Shown one piece after another: positions 16,601 to 29,506 of a DNA stretch of 64,000 bases. This DNA is from Methylophilaceae bacterium LSUCC0401 (GTDB lineage Bacteria > Pseudomonadota > Gammaproteobacteria > Burkholderiales > Methylophilaceae): contig CP103442.1 in assembly GCA_024919035.1 (NCBI GenBank), positions 868,001 to 932,000 on the forward strand, in the 5' to 3' direction. Every line of letters begins with the position of its first letter. Position 1 is the stretch's first letter. Position numbers and translations under genes: made by a program. A model generated the notes under the pieces. That model was not told where the DNA came from and ran no database searches. It saw nothing but the letters and a program-made list of their open reading frames with translations.

Positions 16601-17186
16601 TTAAAATCGATTGCGCAGACCCCGAGTTAAAGAAATTTAATTGTCCATTTAAATAATCTTGTTGGTTGATATTTAATGTTGAACCGATAAAACTACTGCC
16701 ATCAAAACGACCGCCAGGGCCAAATTGAATTCCTGATGGATTCACTAAAATCACTTGACCATTCGCTGTGAGCGAACCAAAAATATAACTTGGATCCATG
16801 GATTGCACATAATTCAGGGCGGAGGAGGATGCGCTGGGTTGAATAAAATTAACACTAGCATCCCGACCAATATTAAACGAAGACCAGTTGGTGATTAATT
16901 GATTGGTGTTTTGTTGAATGGTGAGTTGATTCTCTATCGCTTGGAAATCTGCTGATCCTGAGACGACATGCGGATCTGTAGGCAACGCGGTACTAGCAAT
17001 CGGGTCAGCTAGAACTGCTTGAGCCCATATGGCACCTAATAAAAGTGCGGGTGTTTTTAAAGATGGAATGGAAGGTTTTAATCGTTTTCGTGAAGTCCTT
17101 TGTTTTGTTGCCGAACGCGCAGTTTCCCCTACCGCGATAAATTGACGATTGACTTTACTCCAAATCACTTTAAATATTCGATTCAT
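13392..17186 (-). CDS. Two-partner secretion adhesin TpsA (filamentous haemagglutinin-like)
   Basis: A 1264-residue exoprotein. It opens with an extended signal peptide of the ESPR type (MNRIFKVIWSKVNRQFIAV..), followed by a hydrophobic core and the TPS secretion domain (about residues 60-320; NWSSFNIGRDASVNFIQP, NPSGIQFGPGGRFDGSSFIGSTL). A long beta-helix of Gly/Ser/Thr/Asn-rich repeats follows, with a 69-residue unit duplicated exactly. Then comes a Gly-Asn-rich low-complexity region. The last 100 or so residues (HLRLAQHHQVVQRLREITQ repeats) are an out-of-frame reading of proline-rich DNA. It starts 3 nt after tpsB. It is surface exposed or secreted; target unknown. Confidence 0.85.
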   Translation of the reverse strand: MNRIFKVIWSKVNRQFIAVGETARSATKQRTSRKRLKPSIPSLKTPALLLGAIWAQAVLADPIASTALPTDPHVVSGSADFQAIENQLTIQQNTNQLITNWSSFNIGRDASVNFIQPSASSSALNYVQSMDPSYIFGSLTANGQVILVNPSGIQFGPGGRFDGSSFIGSTLNINQQDYLNGQLNFFNSGSAQSILNEGSLNAFANGTIALIAPQITNLGTIVSPSGSSALLSGDRVNLALEGNRLIRYSIDQGTLNSLIENQSAIQATEGAVILSAKGVSEVSRSVINSAGIIEAQGIVTDGGKVFLDGDQVTQSGQINVSSTKTAGKIQITGDDIHILGTADLLATGDLGGGQILIGGSWQNSIPTIRQAINTTIDYGANLDASATINGNGGMIVAWSDIKNPISKTTVNGALLAKGGNYSGNGGNIETSGYFLNLDNSFVSTASFNGIAGTWLLDPYSIYIGPTRLSSTSGSTTTVAISSGTGTFNGTDNLSLPSTGYSALSTDLIYTALANNALVTLAATNDINLAGDLNYTGVTSSLKLEAPTISLGGNISTTNALDLIFGANDNSDNIFLTQNVLINSGGGDITFYGNMGGAKQLSVDSGTGDINLNSITGNFSGSYWDGTYTFSTVSFSISFPNNTASYIDFTKAGTAEQTNGTISGGSLPRPFTTTGNTYINLPIGNAGTAKVYYDDGTNSGNLASGGAGNSAGVMIPGGKTVIKIEFTTATGNSVTVATDSQVRKYNSTAISSAARVDSLSFSSLGTITLRGNISSTSTQTYSGATTLSGGNRTLTGSTINLGSTLAGGTNGLTISGALDLDGAATGLTTLSVSGTSNLGADVTSTSTQTYSGATTLSGGNRTLTGSTINLGSTLAGGTNGLTISGALDLDGAATGLTTLSVSGTSNLGAAITTSGNQTYTGISTISNIVTLTSSGSGNISFSNKIDGPGQDLTINTSGLTSFGNNIGDAGALKSITTNNPGTLSRDGITVAATTQTFGEESDPDPKPIQSSNPNSSTQKGKKSVENLVTNSTASTANTINTNNNSNKQTKDNKNSTNPVNGASGSNNIFTPPKLINFTANSNTGASPNTGAINLAQNIPSGGGGANTGGGGNTQLAQNNPNTGGNTGGGGGANTGGGANEVEGTGRGAGGPGDGNGPGQGAGQGLGPSNGGNTGGGGNTQLAQHLRLAQHHQVVQRLREITQHLRLAQHHQVVQRLREITQHLRLAQHHQVVQRLREMMLQSIQMLSRLIIYRMASPLLNPQTIQ
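13481..13643 (-). repeat. 57-bp tandem repeat (2.9 copies) in tpsA
   Basis: Units begin at 13481, 13538 and 13595; the third lacks its last 8 bases and runs into the GCGAGTTGGG segment. Each unit encodes 19 residues (PPSGPTPPGNNPTPPAGPT) in the proline frame and the Gln/His/Arg-rich LAQHHQVVQRLREITQHLR in the frame joined to TpsA. The unit is itself made of three degenerate parts of 18, 18 and 21 nt. Because 57 is a multiple of 3, copy-number change alone would not shift frame. Confidence 0.9.
13641..13875 (-). repeat. 37-bp direct repeat flanking the Gly-rich region of tpsA
   Basis: The same 37 bases, encoding NTGGGGNTQLAQ, occur at 13641-13677 and 13839-13875, 198 nt apart in the same frame. 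After the upstream copy the protein continues NNPNTG, but after the copy at 13641 it jumps to HLRLAQ in the proline-repeat DNA. This marks the frameshift junction. Confidence 0.8.
14464..14863 (-). repeat. 207-bp tandem duplication in the beta-helix of tpsA
   Basis: Bases 14464-14656 are repeated exactly at 14671-14863 (period 207, 69 codons). The encoded unit is STQTYSGATTLSGGNRTLTG.. to ..LTTLSVSGTSNLGA. Perfect identity, including silent positions, means a recent duplication or gene conversion. Confidence 0.9.
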
Positions 17187-17189
17187 AAT

Positions 17190-18923
17190 TTAAAAGAACA
17201 CGCTCCCTTGAATCCACCACCGACTGTATCGACTAAATCCATCTACATCTTTTCCCTCAGACGACGCACTTGGATTGTCCCCTATTTTTTTTGCCCATCC
17301 AGTTTTTACTGAATATTTTCCTGCACTGACCATATCCAAACCTAATCCCCAGCCTTCTAAGGAATATGAATTTTTAGTGACTGTCACCAAGTGTGGCCGA
17401 TCATTTTGATGGATTTGTCCGTAATCGTAATAAATGGATCCAATGACATCACCAAAACGTGAGCCTGTAGGCATGATATATTTTGCATCCACACTCAGTC
17501 GATGACCTTCATCTCCGGCCGCCTCTCCCGGAGGGTATGCTCGAACTCCAGCAGGACCACCTAAAATCATTTTTTCAGCGCCATCTAAATTAGTAAATGC
17601 CCACTGTTGGTTATAGATCATTTGAAAAGAAAGCTTATCCGTTCCTCGCTGAATGCGAACAACCTGCATATTTATTTTTTGATATGCGCCATCGGTTCGC
17701 GCTCCACCTGAGCCTTGATCATTGGTATAACTGGTTAAATTATCAATTAGATCCAATTCACCGGTGGTGTAAGACATATCCGCTAGCGTAAACCCGCCAC
17801 CAAACAGTTTATCGATCAATTGACCACTGGAATTGAGTTTATAGCTATACAGATTTTTATTTGCGGTGCGCACTCCTGAGGCTGAACTTTTGATTGATTT
17901 CCAATCATACCCCCCTCCAATAAACCATGCTTTTTCTGCGTTTCGGTAGATGGGGTATTTTACATCCGCAGACCAGTTATAAGCCGCCCCCCCAGAAGAA
18001 GGGGTGGTTGCTAAAGTTTTACCTAAGGTGTAGTCCAATTCACTGAAGGCGACATTGGCGCGTAGCCCCTTTCGTCCCAAGGGAAATTCATAAGCTAGGC
18101 GGTGTAAATGAAAAGGTTCTTCAATGGCATTCACCGTCATAAAATTAACTTTATCACCATAACCCGAGGGGTTATTAAGGTTTACCATAGTGGTCAAACG
18201 ATCCTGACCGGTGTAACGGCTGCCGTAATTATCAGCAGCGATTGATCCATCCCAGCGCGGTCCCTCTGCAACATCAAGGATTATTTTACTTGTGCCCGGA
18301 GTATTTCCAGGGGCTATATTTGCGGCCGAAGTAATCCCCGGATTATCATTTATATTTAAGATACCGCGTTCAAGATCATCTTGCTTAATTTTTAATTGAT
18401 TTTTATCAGCGATGATATAGTCTTCAATAAGCGTTTGTTTTAAGCGTAGAGGAAATCCAACAGCGCCAGTATCATTAATCAGCAGCGGTTGATTTGGATC
18501 GAACGCACCTTCTTGGATAATAATCTCGATAGTGTCATTCACAATTTCTTGTTTGGGTAAGATCGCTTGGGCTAAAAAATACCCTTGATCTTGGTAAAAC
18601 TTTGAGATGGTTGCTGCGATTTGTTGAATTTCGGTGAAGCTCAGTTGCTGATTAATGAAAGCAGTCACTTGCTCTAAAAGCTCCTCATCAGTGAACACCT
18701 CATTGCCTTTGAAGCTGACTTTTTTAACCCATATTTTCGGACCTAAATCCTCAACGATTGGTCGGTCATCATCAATCTGCAGTGTATCTGGAATAGCTTG
18801 TGGAATTTGTTGCAGACGTTGTAATTCTTTCTCTTGCTGAAGAATCTGGCCGGCATCACCAGCAAAACTAAATAATGAATTTAATAGCATCATTAAAAAT
18901 AACATATATTTAAAAAGTTGCAT
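17190..18923 (-). CDS. Two-partner secretion outer-membrane transporter TpsB (FhaC/ShlB family)
   Basis: A 577-residue outer-membrane protein that exports TpsA. A signal peptide (about 1-21, MQLFKYMLFLMMLLNSLFSF..) is followed by a short helical linker and a POTRA_2 domain (about 65-140; VKKVSFKGNEVFTDEELLEQV, FYQDQGYFLAQAILP), a second POTRA-like part, and a 16-strand barrel region. The C-terminus ends in aromatic residues (WIQGSVFF), as needed for BamA recognition. The VRAYPPGEAAGDEG loop matches the conserved VRGY/L6 motif of the family. It comes first in the operon, with tpsA 3 nt downstream. Confidence 0.93.
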   Translation of the reverse strand: MQLFKYMLFLMMLLNSLFSFAGDAGQILQQEKELQRLQQIPQAIPDTLQIDDDRPIVEDLGPKIWVKKVSFKGNEVFTDEELLEQVTAFINQQLSFTEIQQIAATISKFYQDQGYFLAQAILPKQEIVNDTIEIIIQEGAFDPNQPLLINDTGAVGFPLRLKQTLIEDYIIADKNQLKIKQDDLERGILNINDNPGITSAANIAPGNTPGTSKIILDVAEGPRWDGSIAADNYGSRYTGQDRLTTMVNLNNPSGYGDKVNFMTVNAIEEPFHLHRLAYEFPLGRKGLRANVAFSELDYTLGKTLATTPSSGGAAYNWSADVKYPIYRNAEKAWFIGGGYDWKSIKSSASGVRTANKNLYSYKLNSSGQLIDKLFGGGFTLADMSYTTGELDLIDNLTSYTNDQGSGGARTDGAYQKINMQVVRIQRGTDKLSFQMIYNQQWAFTNLDGAEKMILGGPAGVRAYPPGEAAGDEGHRLSVDAKYIMPTGSRFGDVIGSIYYDYGQIHQNDRPHLVTVTKNSYSLEGWGLGLDMVSAGKYSVKTGWAKKIGDNPSASSEGKDVDGFSRYSRWWIQGSVFF

Positions 18924-18948
18924 ATTAAACTTTTGAATAAGGTTACAA

Positions 18949-18980
18949 ATTATAGCATTTAATTATAAATAAACTGTAAA
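18949..18980 (-). promoter_or_regulatory. Extended -10 promoter for tpsB-tpsA
   Basis: On the minus strand TGCTATAAT (18949-18957) is a perfect extended -10 box. A TTTACA (18975-18980) lies 20 nt upstream, too far for a good -35. The predicted start is about 20 nt before the tpsB ATG, giving a very short leader. The rest of the 144-nt gap up to birA is AT-rich with no other clear element. Confidence 0.5.
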
Positions 18981-19067
18981 AAAATTCTGTTGAATAATGT
19001 TAAATTTGCAGTCAACCCTTTGAATTCTATAAAAAAGTAATTTGAGAAATAAAAATTAGTTAAAGTT

Positions 19068-20054
19068 TTAAGCTTGGGATAACTCTCCCGTCAGCAACAA
19101 TTCTGTCTGACCGTCTTCTTTTAAAATTTTCAAAGAGCCATCGCGCCCGACATCCTGAATTATTCCAAACAGCTCATCATCATTGGCTTTTTTAAACTTT
19201 ACATACTGATTAGCAAAAGCGTGAGAGGCTAGCCACTCTTCCCGAAAAACAGAAAAATCTGATTTATCAAAGTCAGACAAAATGTGAATGATTTCCTTCA
19301 CCAACAGTGCAGCGACCTTATTGATCCCCATTGCTGGATCAAGTATGTTTTTAATCCCCATGGCCGGCTGATCTATTTTTTTCTTAAACACATCAGAAAG
19401 CTCATAGTTTAAGCCAATGCCAATCACTGCGGTGCAGCGACTTTCCATATCCCCTTGCAGCTCAATTAATAAACCGGCAATTTTAAAATAATCATTGTCA
19501 ATTTTCATGAGTAAATCATTCGGCCACTTTAAAAAGGTATTGGTTAACTCTAACTTACGCATGGCCCGCTGCAGAGCGATGCCGATCACCAAGCTTAAAC
19601 CCGATAACTGGGACGCTCCTTTACTAAATTTCCATAAAATGGATACAGTCAAAGATTCGCCAATGCGAGATTGCCAAATTCGCCCTCTTCGTCCCTTACC
19701 TTTGGTTTGCATATTTGTAGCCACCACTGTGGCATGGGGTTTTTCTTGTGCCGTTTGCATGAGATACGTATTAGTTGACTCAATCACCTGATGGAAATCC
19801 AGATGAACAAACTGAGCGAGCTCACCCAATTCTCTTCGCAATGTATTTTCATTCAACAAGGACATGGTTTTTGTAAGGCGGTAGCCTTTATTGCGGACCG
19901 AAAAAATCTCTATTCCAAGGCTTTTCAGTTGGGCAATTGCTTTCCAAATTGAGACCCGTGAACAATGGGTTTGTTGAGCAATTATTTCCCCCGAATGAAA
20001 TTTGCCATCTGCTAATATGTTTAAGGTTTTAAAGGCTAAATCGTACTGTTTCAT
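19068..20054 (-). CDS. birA: Biotin-protein ligase / biotin operon repressor
   Basis: BirA attaches biotin to the carboxyl-carrier protein of acetyl-CoA carboxylase, and in the bifunctional form also represses bio genes. The 328-residue protein has an N-terminal winged helix (recognition region CSRVSIWKAIAQLKSLGI, about 31-48), then the ligase domain with the biotinyl-AMP loop GKGRRGRIW (119-127) and WPNDLL. The N-terminal domain suggests DNA binding is retained. A C-terminal SH3-like domain ends near LLLTGELSQA. It is divergent from glnS (61-nt gap). Confidence 0.93.
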   Translation of the reverse strand: MKQYDLAFKTLNILADGKFHSGEIIAQQTHCSRVSIWKAIAQLKSLGIEIFSVRNKGYRLTKTMSLLNENTLRRELGELAQFVHLDFHQVIESTNTYLMQTAQEKPHATVVATNMQTKGKGRRGRIWQSRIGESLTVSILWKFSKGASQLSGLSLVIGIALQRAMRKLELTNTFLKWPNDLLMKIDNDYFKIAGLLIELQGDMESRCTAVIGIGLNYELSDVFKKKIDQPAMGIKNILDPAMGINKVAALLVKEIIHILSDFDKSDFSVFREEWLASHAFANQYVKFKKANDDELFGIIQDVGRDGSLKILKEDGQTELLLTGELSQA

Positions 20055-20115
20055 AGATTAATCATAGCATGTAACCCCTAAGTAAAATTTCATAAAGTGT
20101 GTAAAATATTGAGTT

Positions 20116-21873
20116 ATGAAAAATGACAATGCAACGCCTCCACCGACCAATTTTATTCGGAATATTATTGAAAAAAATCTAGCGGATAATTTATATCAAC
20201 ATAAAAAATGGAGCGGAAAACCCGGTCCAGAAATAGAACACGCCAAGGCTCCGGAAGATACCGCCAGAATTCGCACCAGATTTCCTCCTGAACCGAATGG
20301 TTACCTCCATTTCGGCCATGCCAAAAGCATTATTTTAAATTTTAATTTAGCCGAAGACTATCAAGGGCGTTGCCACCTTCGCTTTGATGATACCAATCCG
20401 GAAAAAGAAAGTGAAGAATACGTCAACAGTATTATCGACAGCGTTCGCTGGCTGGGTTACGAGTTCCAAGACGAAAAAGAAAATAATTTATATTTTGCCA
20501 GTGATTATTTTGACTACATGTACGAGGCTGCTGTTGTTCTCATCAAGGCTGATTTGGCTTATGTGGACAAACAAACACCCGAAGAAATTCGCCTCAATCG
20601 CGGCACATTAACTGAACCGGGGAAAGATTCCCCGTTTCGCAATCAATCTGTGGAAGACAATCTCACCCTTTTCGAAGCAATGAAACAGGGAAAATATGCC
20701 GATGGTGAGATGGTGTTGCGGGCAAAAATCAACATGGCTTCTCCCAATATTAATTTGAGGGATCCCGCCATCTACCGGATTCGTCACGTCACTCATCATA
20801 ATTCCGGGGATAAATGGTGCATCTACCCCATGTACACCTTTGCCCACCCGATTGAAGATGCATTAGAAAAAATTACCCATTCGATTTGCACCCTAGAATT
20901 TGAGGATCAACGGCCCTTTTACGACTGGGTATTAAAAAAATTAGCTGACGCAGGTTTTCTGGCTAAACCCTTACCCAAACAGCATGAATTTTCGCGCCTC
21001 AATTTAACCCATGTGGTGCTATCAAAACGCAAACTGATTCAATTGGTTGACGAAGGACATGTCCATGGCTGGGATGACCCGAGAATGCCCACATTGGTCG
21101 GAGCAAAACGCCGTGGCTACCCTCCAAGTGGCTTTAAACTCTTCATGGATCGCATTGGCGTTTCCAAAGCAGATTCTGTGATTGATTATCAAGTCTTTGA
21201 AGACGCCATGCGCGAAGTATTAAATCATGAGTGTGACCGAAGAATTGCGGTACTGAATCCATTAAAATTAGTGATTCATAATTTTCCAGAAAACCATATT
21301 GAATTGTGTGAAGTGCCGAATCATCCTCAGGATAGCGAACGAGGGTCTCGTCAGGTCAAATTAACCAAGGAACTGTGGATTGAAAAAGAAGATTTTGAAG
21401 TGAATCCACCGCCTAAGTTTTTTAGATTATTTCCAGGAAATCAAGTGCGCTTACGATACGGCTTTGTGATTGAGTGCACCGGTTATGAAACTGATGATCA
21501 AGGCAAGGTGATTAAAGTACTTTGTGACTATTTGCCGGATACCAAATCAGGCACCCCAGGGAGCGATGCGGTCAAAGTGAAAGGCAATATTCACTGGGTG
21601 TCTGCACAGTTTTCAACATCTGTCGTCATCCGTAATTACGATCGATTATTTCACTCAGACAATCCCAATGACGCGGAAAATTTTTTAGACGATATTAATC
21701 AAAATTCAATCCAAATGAGCGAAGCCGTTTGTGAAGAACATATTACTCAAGCGTCAATTGGTGATCAATTTCAATTCGAAAGACATGGCTATTACATTGT
21801 CGATCCCGAGAGCAGCACTGAACAAATGATTTTTAATCGAACCGCTACACTGCGTGATATTTGGCAAAAATAA
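20116..21873 (+). CDS. glnS: Glutaminyl-tRNA synthetase
   Basis: GlnS charges tRNA-Gln with glutamine. This is a 585-residue class I synthetase with the HIGH motif as HFGH (65-68, in PEPNGYLHFGHAK) and the KMSKS-type motif as LSKRKL at about residue 300. DDTNPEKE and the GlnRS-specific C-terminal two-barrel anticodon domain (VKLTKELWIEKEDFE; VKGNIHWVSA) distinguish it from GltX. A GluRS-GatCAB route is therefore not required for Gln-tRNA. A strong terminator follows. Confidence 0.97.
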   Translation: MKNDNATPPPTNFIRNIIEKNLADNLYQHKKWSGKPGPEIEHAKAPEDTARIRTRFPPEPNGYLHFGHAKSIILNFNLAEDYQGRCHLRFDDTNPEKESEEYVNSIIDSVRWLGYEFQDEKENNLYFASDYFDYMYEAAVVLIKADLAYVDKQTPEEIRLNRGTLTEPGKDSPFRNQSVEDNLTLFEAMKQGKYADGEMVLRAKINMASPNINLRDPAIYRIRHVTHHNSGDKWCIYPMYTFAHPIEDALEKITHSICTLEFEDQRPFYDWVLKKLADAGFLAKPLPKQHEFSRLNLTHVVLSKRKLIQLVDEGHVHGWDDPRMPTLVGAKRRGYPPSGFKLFMDRIGVSKADSVIDYQVFEDAMREVLNHECDRRIAVLNPLKLVIHNFPENHIELCEVPNHPQDSERGSRQVKLTKELWIEKEDFEVNPPPKFFRLFPGNQVRLRYGFVIECTGYETDDQGKVIKVLCDYLPDTKSGTPGSDAVKVKGNIHWVSAQFSTSVVIRNYDRLFHSDNPNDAENFLDDINQNSIQMSEAVCEEHITQASIGDQFQFERHGYYIVDPESSTEQMIFNRTATLRDIWQK

Positions 21874-21898
21874 AAACCTAATTTAAATCTTGCACCCA

Positions 21899-21931
21899 AA
21901 AAAAAACCCAAACAATCGTTTGGGTTTTTTT
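21899..21931. terminator. Bidirectional terminator between glnS and the rRNA operon
   Basis: CCCAAAC / GTTTGGG around AATC, flanked by A6-A9 on the left and T7 on the right. It lies 26 nt after the glnS stop and about 11 nt after the 5S 3' end, so it serves both converging transcripts. Confidence 0.9.
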
Positions 21932-21941
21932 GTATTAAAAG

Positions 21942-22055
21942 TTTGGCGGTGTCCTACGTTCGCATGAAAAAGATCACACTATTATCGGCGCTGAATCGTT
22001 TCACTGTCCTGTTCGAAATGGGAAGGAGTGGTGCCAACTCGCTATGTCCGCCAAA
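21942..22055 (-). rRNA. rrf: 5S ribosomal RNA
   Basis: On the minus strand the sequence starts TTTGGCGGACATAGCGAG and ends GTAGGACACCGCCAAAC; the two ends pair, as in 5S. The conserved loop CCATTTCGAACAGG is present. It is the last gene of the rRNA operon. Confidence 0.93.
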
Positions 22056-22163
22056 CAAACTGTTGAGCATAACGCTCGAATTCGTTTGATGAAATTTAAC
22101 AAAAAGAAGAAGTAAGTTGTAAATTGTAGTGCTTTAGTCACTAAAACATAAATCTAAGATTTA

Positions 22164-25067
<2,904 letters not shown>

Positions 25068-25327
25068 AACCTAAGTTCTACGTTATAGAATTTATTTTTT
25101 CTAAAGCAACTTTAAAAAACAACTCAATTTATAGACGAACTACAAATCTCAGTGTAATTAAAAAAGTTTGATTACTACAATCTTACCCAATGAAATCACA
25201 ATCTCATCACAATCTTATGATTTCAAGTCTTACTTCTTCCAAATTGTTAAAGAACATACTAGCTAATAAAAAGCTAGACTCAAGAACATTGATAATTCTT
25301 GAGTCTAACCTCTAAAGTCAAAGAAAA

Positions 25328-25403
25328 TGGTGGAGGATGACGGGATCGAACCGACGACCCCCTGCTTGCAAAGCAGGTGCTCTCCCAGCTGAGCTAATCC
25401 CCC
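25328..25403 (-). tRNA. tRNA-Ala (TGC)
   Basis: 76 nt with encoded CCA; acceptor GGGGGAT, anticodon TGC in CTTTGCAAG, T-loop GGTTCGATCCC. It sits in the 16S-23S spacer, the usual position. Confidence 0.98.
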
Positions 25404-25415
25404 AAAATAAATAAT

Positions 25416-25492
25416 TGGTGGGTCTGGTTGGGCTCGAACCAACGACCCCCGCCTTATCAAGACGGTGCTCTAACCAGCTGAGCTACAGACCC
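25416..25492 (-). tRNA. tRNA-Ile (GAT)
   Basis: 77 nt with encoded CCA; acceptor GGGTCTG, anticodon GAT in CTTGATAAG, T-loop GGTTCGAGCCC. It is the first tRNA of the 16S-23S spacer, 12 nt before tRNA-Ala. Confidence 0.98.
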
Positions 25493-25565
25493 CTCTCGAT
25501 AGGGCCAATTTACCTTTGATCGCTAACAACTGATAAGTGTGAATACTTAAAGATGAGGTATTCTC

Positions 25566-27110
<1,545 letters not shown>

Positions 27111-27208
27111 AATCTTGTCTATTACTAAAACTTTCTCAATAAATTAAGAAAGTTAGATAAATCGCTTTGTGCTTTTTTTAAAAACTCAAATTCATTCACA
27201 AGGTTAAC

Positions 27209-27222
27209 TAGCCGAAGCTAGT
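27209..27222 (-). promoter_or_regulatory. cUUCGg-type hairpin in the 16S leader
   Basis: CTAGC-TTCG-GCTAG on the minus strand, a 5-bp stem closed by the very stable C(UUCG)G tetraloop, about 100 nt before 16S. Probably a structural or processing element of the leader. Confidence 0.5.
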
Positions 27223-27325
27223 GTGGTCTTGTTCACAAATTTGTGTAAGCACTATATTTTTTGAGTGTGATTGTAAACAATCACTGACCTCAATCAATAA
27301 GTACCCACACTTATCAGTTGCATAT

Positions 27326-27337
27326 TGTTAAAGATCA
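27326..27337 (-). promoter_or_regulatory. rRNA antitermination boxA
   Basis: TGATCTTTAACA on the minus strand differs from the consensus boxA TGCTCTTTAACA by one base. It lies 8 nt after tRNA-fMet and upstream of the 16S processing stem. Confidence 0.75.
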
Positions 27338-27344
27338 TTTCGAT

Positions 27345-27421
27345 TGGTTGCGGGGACAGGATTTGAACCTGTGACCTTCGGGTTATGAGCCCGACGAGCT
27401 GCCAGACTGCTCCACCCCGCG
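27345..27421 (-). tRNA. Initiator tRNA-fMet (CAT)
   Basis: 77 nt with encoded CCA. The anticodon is CAT. Two initiator marks are visible: a C1-A72 mismatch (CGCGGGG / CCCCGCA) and three G-C pairs in the anticodon stem (GGGCTCATAACCC). It lies between the operon promoter and boxA, i.e. in the leader of the rRNA operon. Confidence 0.97.
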
Positions 27422-27490
27422 ATCGAATAAATCACCACCAAATTATTATTTTCTGAGTGATTTTGGCACCCGTAGTGCCAAAGAAGCGAA

Positions 27491-27520
27491 ACTATATCAG
27501 GTTTAAAACTACCTTGTCAA
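27491..27520 (-). promoter_or_regulatory. Strong promoter of the tRNA-fMet/rRNA operon
   Basis: TTGACA (27515-27520), 18-nt spacer, TGATATAGT (extended -10, TATAGT at 27491-27496). A small hairpin GGCAC/GTGCC (27464-27478) lies between this promoter and the tRNA. It is the only strong promoter seen upstream of the rRNA genes. Confidence 0.75.
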
Positions 27521-27579
27521 ACACTTTATCGCTATTTTTTTTATATTTTTTTGTTAACAGTTTGTAACAAAAATCCGGT

Positions 27580-29451
27580 TTACTTTGCTATAAATTTATT
27601 CACCTTATTGACGTACCCAATAGGGTCATCCAGTTGACCGCCTTCCGCCAAGATTGCTTGATCAAAAATCACCGAGGCATAATCACTAAATAGTTGATTT
27701 TCATCAACTTTTTCTAATTTTTTAATTAATTCATGATTCGGATTAATCTCCAAAATAGGTTTACTTTCAGGTGTATTTTGTCCCGCTGCTTTTAAAATCC
27801 GTTCTAAATTTCCAGAAATATCATGTTCTCCCACCACTAAACAAGCTGGAGAATCCGTTAAACGATGGGTCACTTTGACGTCTTTCACCTTTTCACCTAA
27901 TGTTTTTTTAATACGCTCAATGATGCCTTTTGCCTGTTTTTCTATTTTTTGCTGTTCTGCTTTTTGCTCTTCATCATCTAATTTACCAAGATCTAAGTCA
28001 CCTTTAGCGATTGATTGAAGCTTTTTCCCATTATATTCATACAAACTGGACACCAGCCATTCATCCACCCGATCACTCAACAGTAAAACTTCAATATCTT
28101 TTTTCTTAAAGATTTCCAAATGTGGGCTATTTTTTGCGGCTTGATGGGAGTCTGCGGTGATAAAATAAATTGCCTCTTGGCCTTCAGGCATATTCTTTAT
28201 ATATGCATCTAAGCTTACCTTTTGCTGGTCTGTCTTTGAGGTTGCAAAACGCAGTAATTTTGCAATATTTTCTTTATTCGCGAAATCTTCAGCTGGCCCT
28301 TCTTTTAAGACTTTACCAAATTGATCCCAAAAGATTTGATAATCATCCGCTTGTTTATCGGCCATAGCTTGCAAGGATGTGAGTACCCTTTTGGTGATCC
28401 CAGATTTGATGGTATCCACAAGGGGGCTGTCCTGGAGTATTTCTCTGGAGACATTTAATGATAAATCTTGAGAGTCAATCACTCCTTTCACAAAGCGGAG
28501 ATATTGAGGCACAAGCTTTTCATTGGCATCCATCACAAACACTTTGCGCACATAAAGCTTAATTGAATGTTGATTGTCTCGATCATATAAATCAAATGGA
28601 GCCTTCTTCGGAATAAATAACAAAGAGGTGTACTCTGTTTTTCCCTCCACCCGGTTGTGATAATAAGCAAGAGGTGCGTCAGCGTCATAAGAGAGTGATT
28701 TATAAAACTCTTCATACTCTTTTTTCTTAATATCCGACTTATTTCGCGTCCAAATCGCGTTGGTATTATTTATGGTCTCCAGTTCGGTTAACTTGACCAT
28801 CTCCTCTTTTTTCATGTCTGTCTTGTACATTTGAATCGGAATGGAAATATGATCCGAATACTTGCGAATGATGGACTGAAGTCTCCATGAGTCTAAAAAT
28901 TCATGTTCCTCATCTTTTAATTTTAAAATGACTGTTGTCCCCCGGGTGTCTTTTTTGATTTCATCAATGGTAAACTCACCATCCGCTTGAGAGGTCCAAC
29001 GATAAGCTTGATCTTGCCCCGCCTTAAGAGTTTCCACCACAACTTCTTTCGCAATAATAAAAGAAGAATAAAACCCAACCCCAAATTGCCCAATCAAATT
29101 GGCATCTTTTTTCGTGTCCCCTGATAAATTAGCAATAAATTCTTTTGTGCCTGAACGCGCAATCGTGCCCAAATTATTGATCAAGTCCTCTCGATCCATG
29201 CCAATACCATTATCAGCAATGGTGAGTGTTTTCGAAGAGGTGTCATAATCAACGATGACCTTTAATTCTGAATCGTTGCCATACAACTTATCGTTATCAA
29301 GCGCCTGAAATCTTAATTTATCGGCCGCATCACTCGCATTAGAAATCAACTCCCTTAATGCAATTTCTTTATTACTGTATAAAGAATGAATCATAAGATT
29401 GAGAAGTTGTTTAACTTCAGTTTGGAAATTTAGCTTTTCTGATTTAGACAT
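27580..29451 (-). CDS. htpG: Molecular chaperone HtpG (Hsp90)
   Basis: A 623-residue Hsp90 homologue. The GHKL ATP site is clear (ELISNASDAADKLRF; DNGIGMDREDLINNLGTIARSGT; GQFGVGFYSSF). The middle domain holds the catalytic arginine loop (NVSREILQDSP), and the C-terminal dimerisation part ends near YVNKVNKF. It helps fold client proteins under stress. It stands apart from its neighbours, with 55 nt upstream. Confidence 0.97.
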   Translation of the reverse strand: MSKSEKLNFQTEVKQLLNLMIHSLYSNKEIALRELISNASDAADKLRFQALDNDKLYGNDSELKVIVDYDTSSKTLTIADNGIGMDREDLINNLGTIARSGTKEFIANLSGDTKKDANLIGQFGVGFYSSFIIAKEVVVETLKAGQDQAYRWTSQADGEFTIDEIKKDTRGTTVILKLKDEEHEFLDSWRLQSIIRKYSDHISIPIQMYKTDMKKEEMVKLTELETINNTNAIWTRNKSDIKKKEYEEFYKSLSYDADAPLAYYHNRVEGKTEYTSLLFIPKKAPFDLYDRDNQHSIKLYVRKVFVMDANEKLVPQYLRFVKGVIDSQDLSLNVSREILQDSPLVDTIKSGITKRVLTSLQAMADKQADDYQIFWDQFGKVLKEGPAEDFANKENIAKLLRFATSKTDQQKVSLDAYIKNMPEGQEAIYFITADSHQAAKNSPHLEIFKKKDIEVLLLSDRVDEWLVSSLYEYNGKKLQSIAKGDLDLGKLDDEEQKAEQQKIEKQAKGIIERIKKTLGEKVKDVKVTHRLTDSPACLVVGEHDISGNLERILKAAGQNTPESKPILEINPNHELIKKLEKVDENQLFSDYASVIFDQAILAEGGQLDDPIGYVNKVNKFIAK

Positions 29452-29506
29452 AAATTTTATTTGTAATGATTAATGATGAATAATAGTGGGGGTAAATTCT
29501 AAATTT

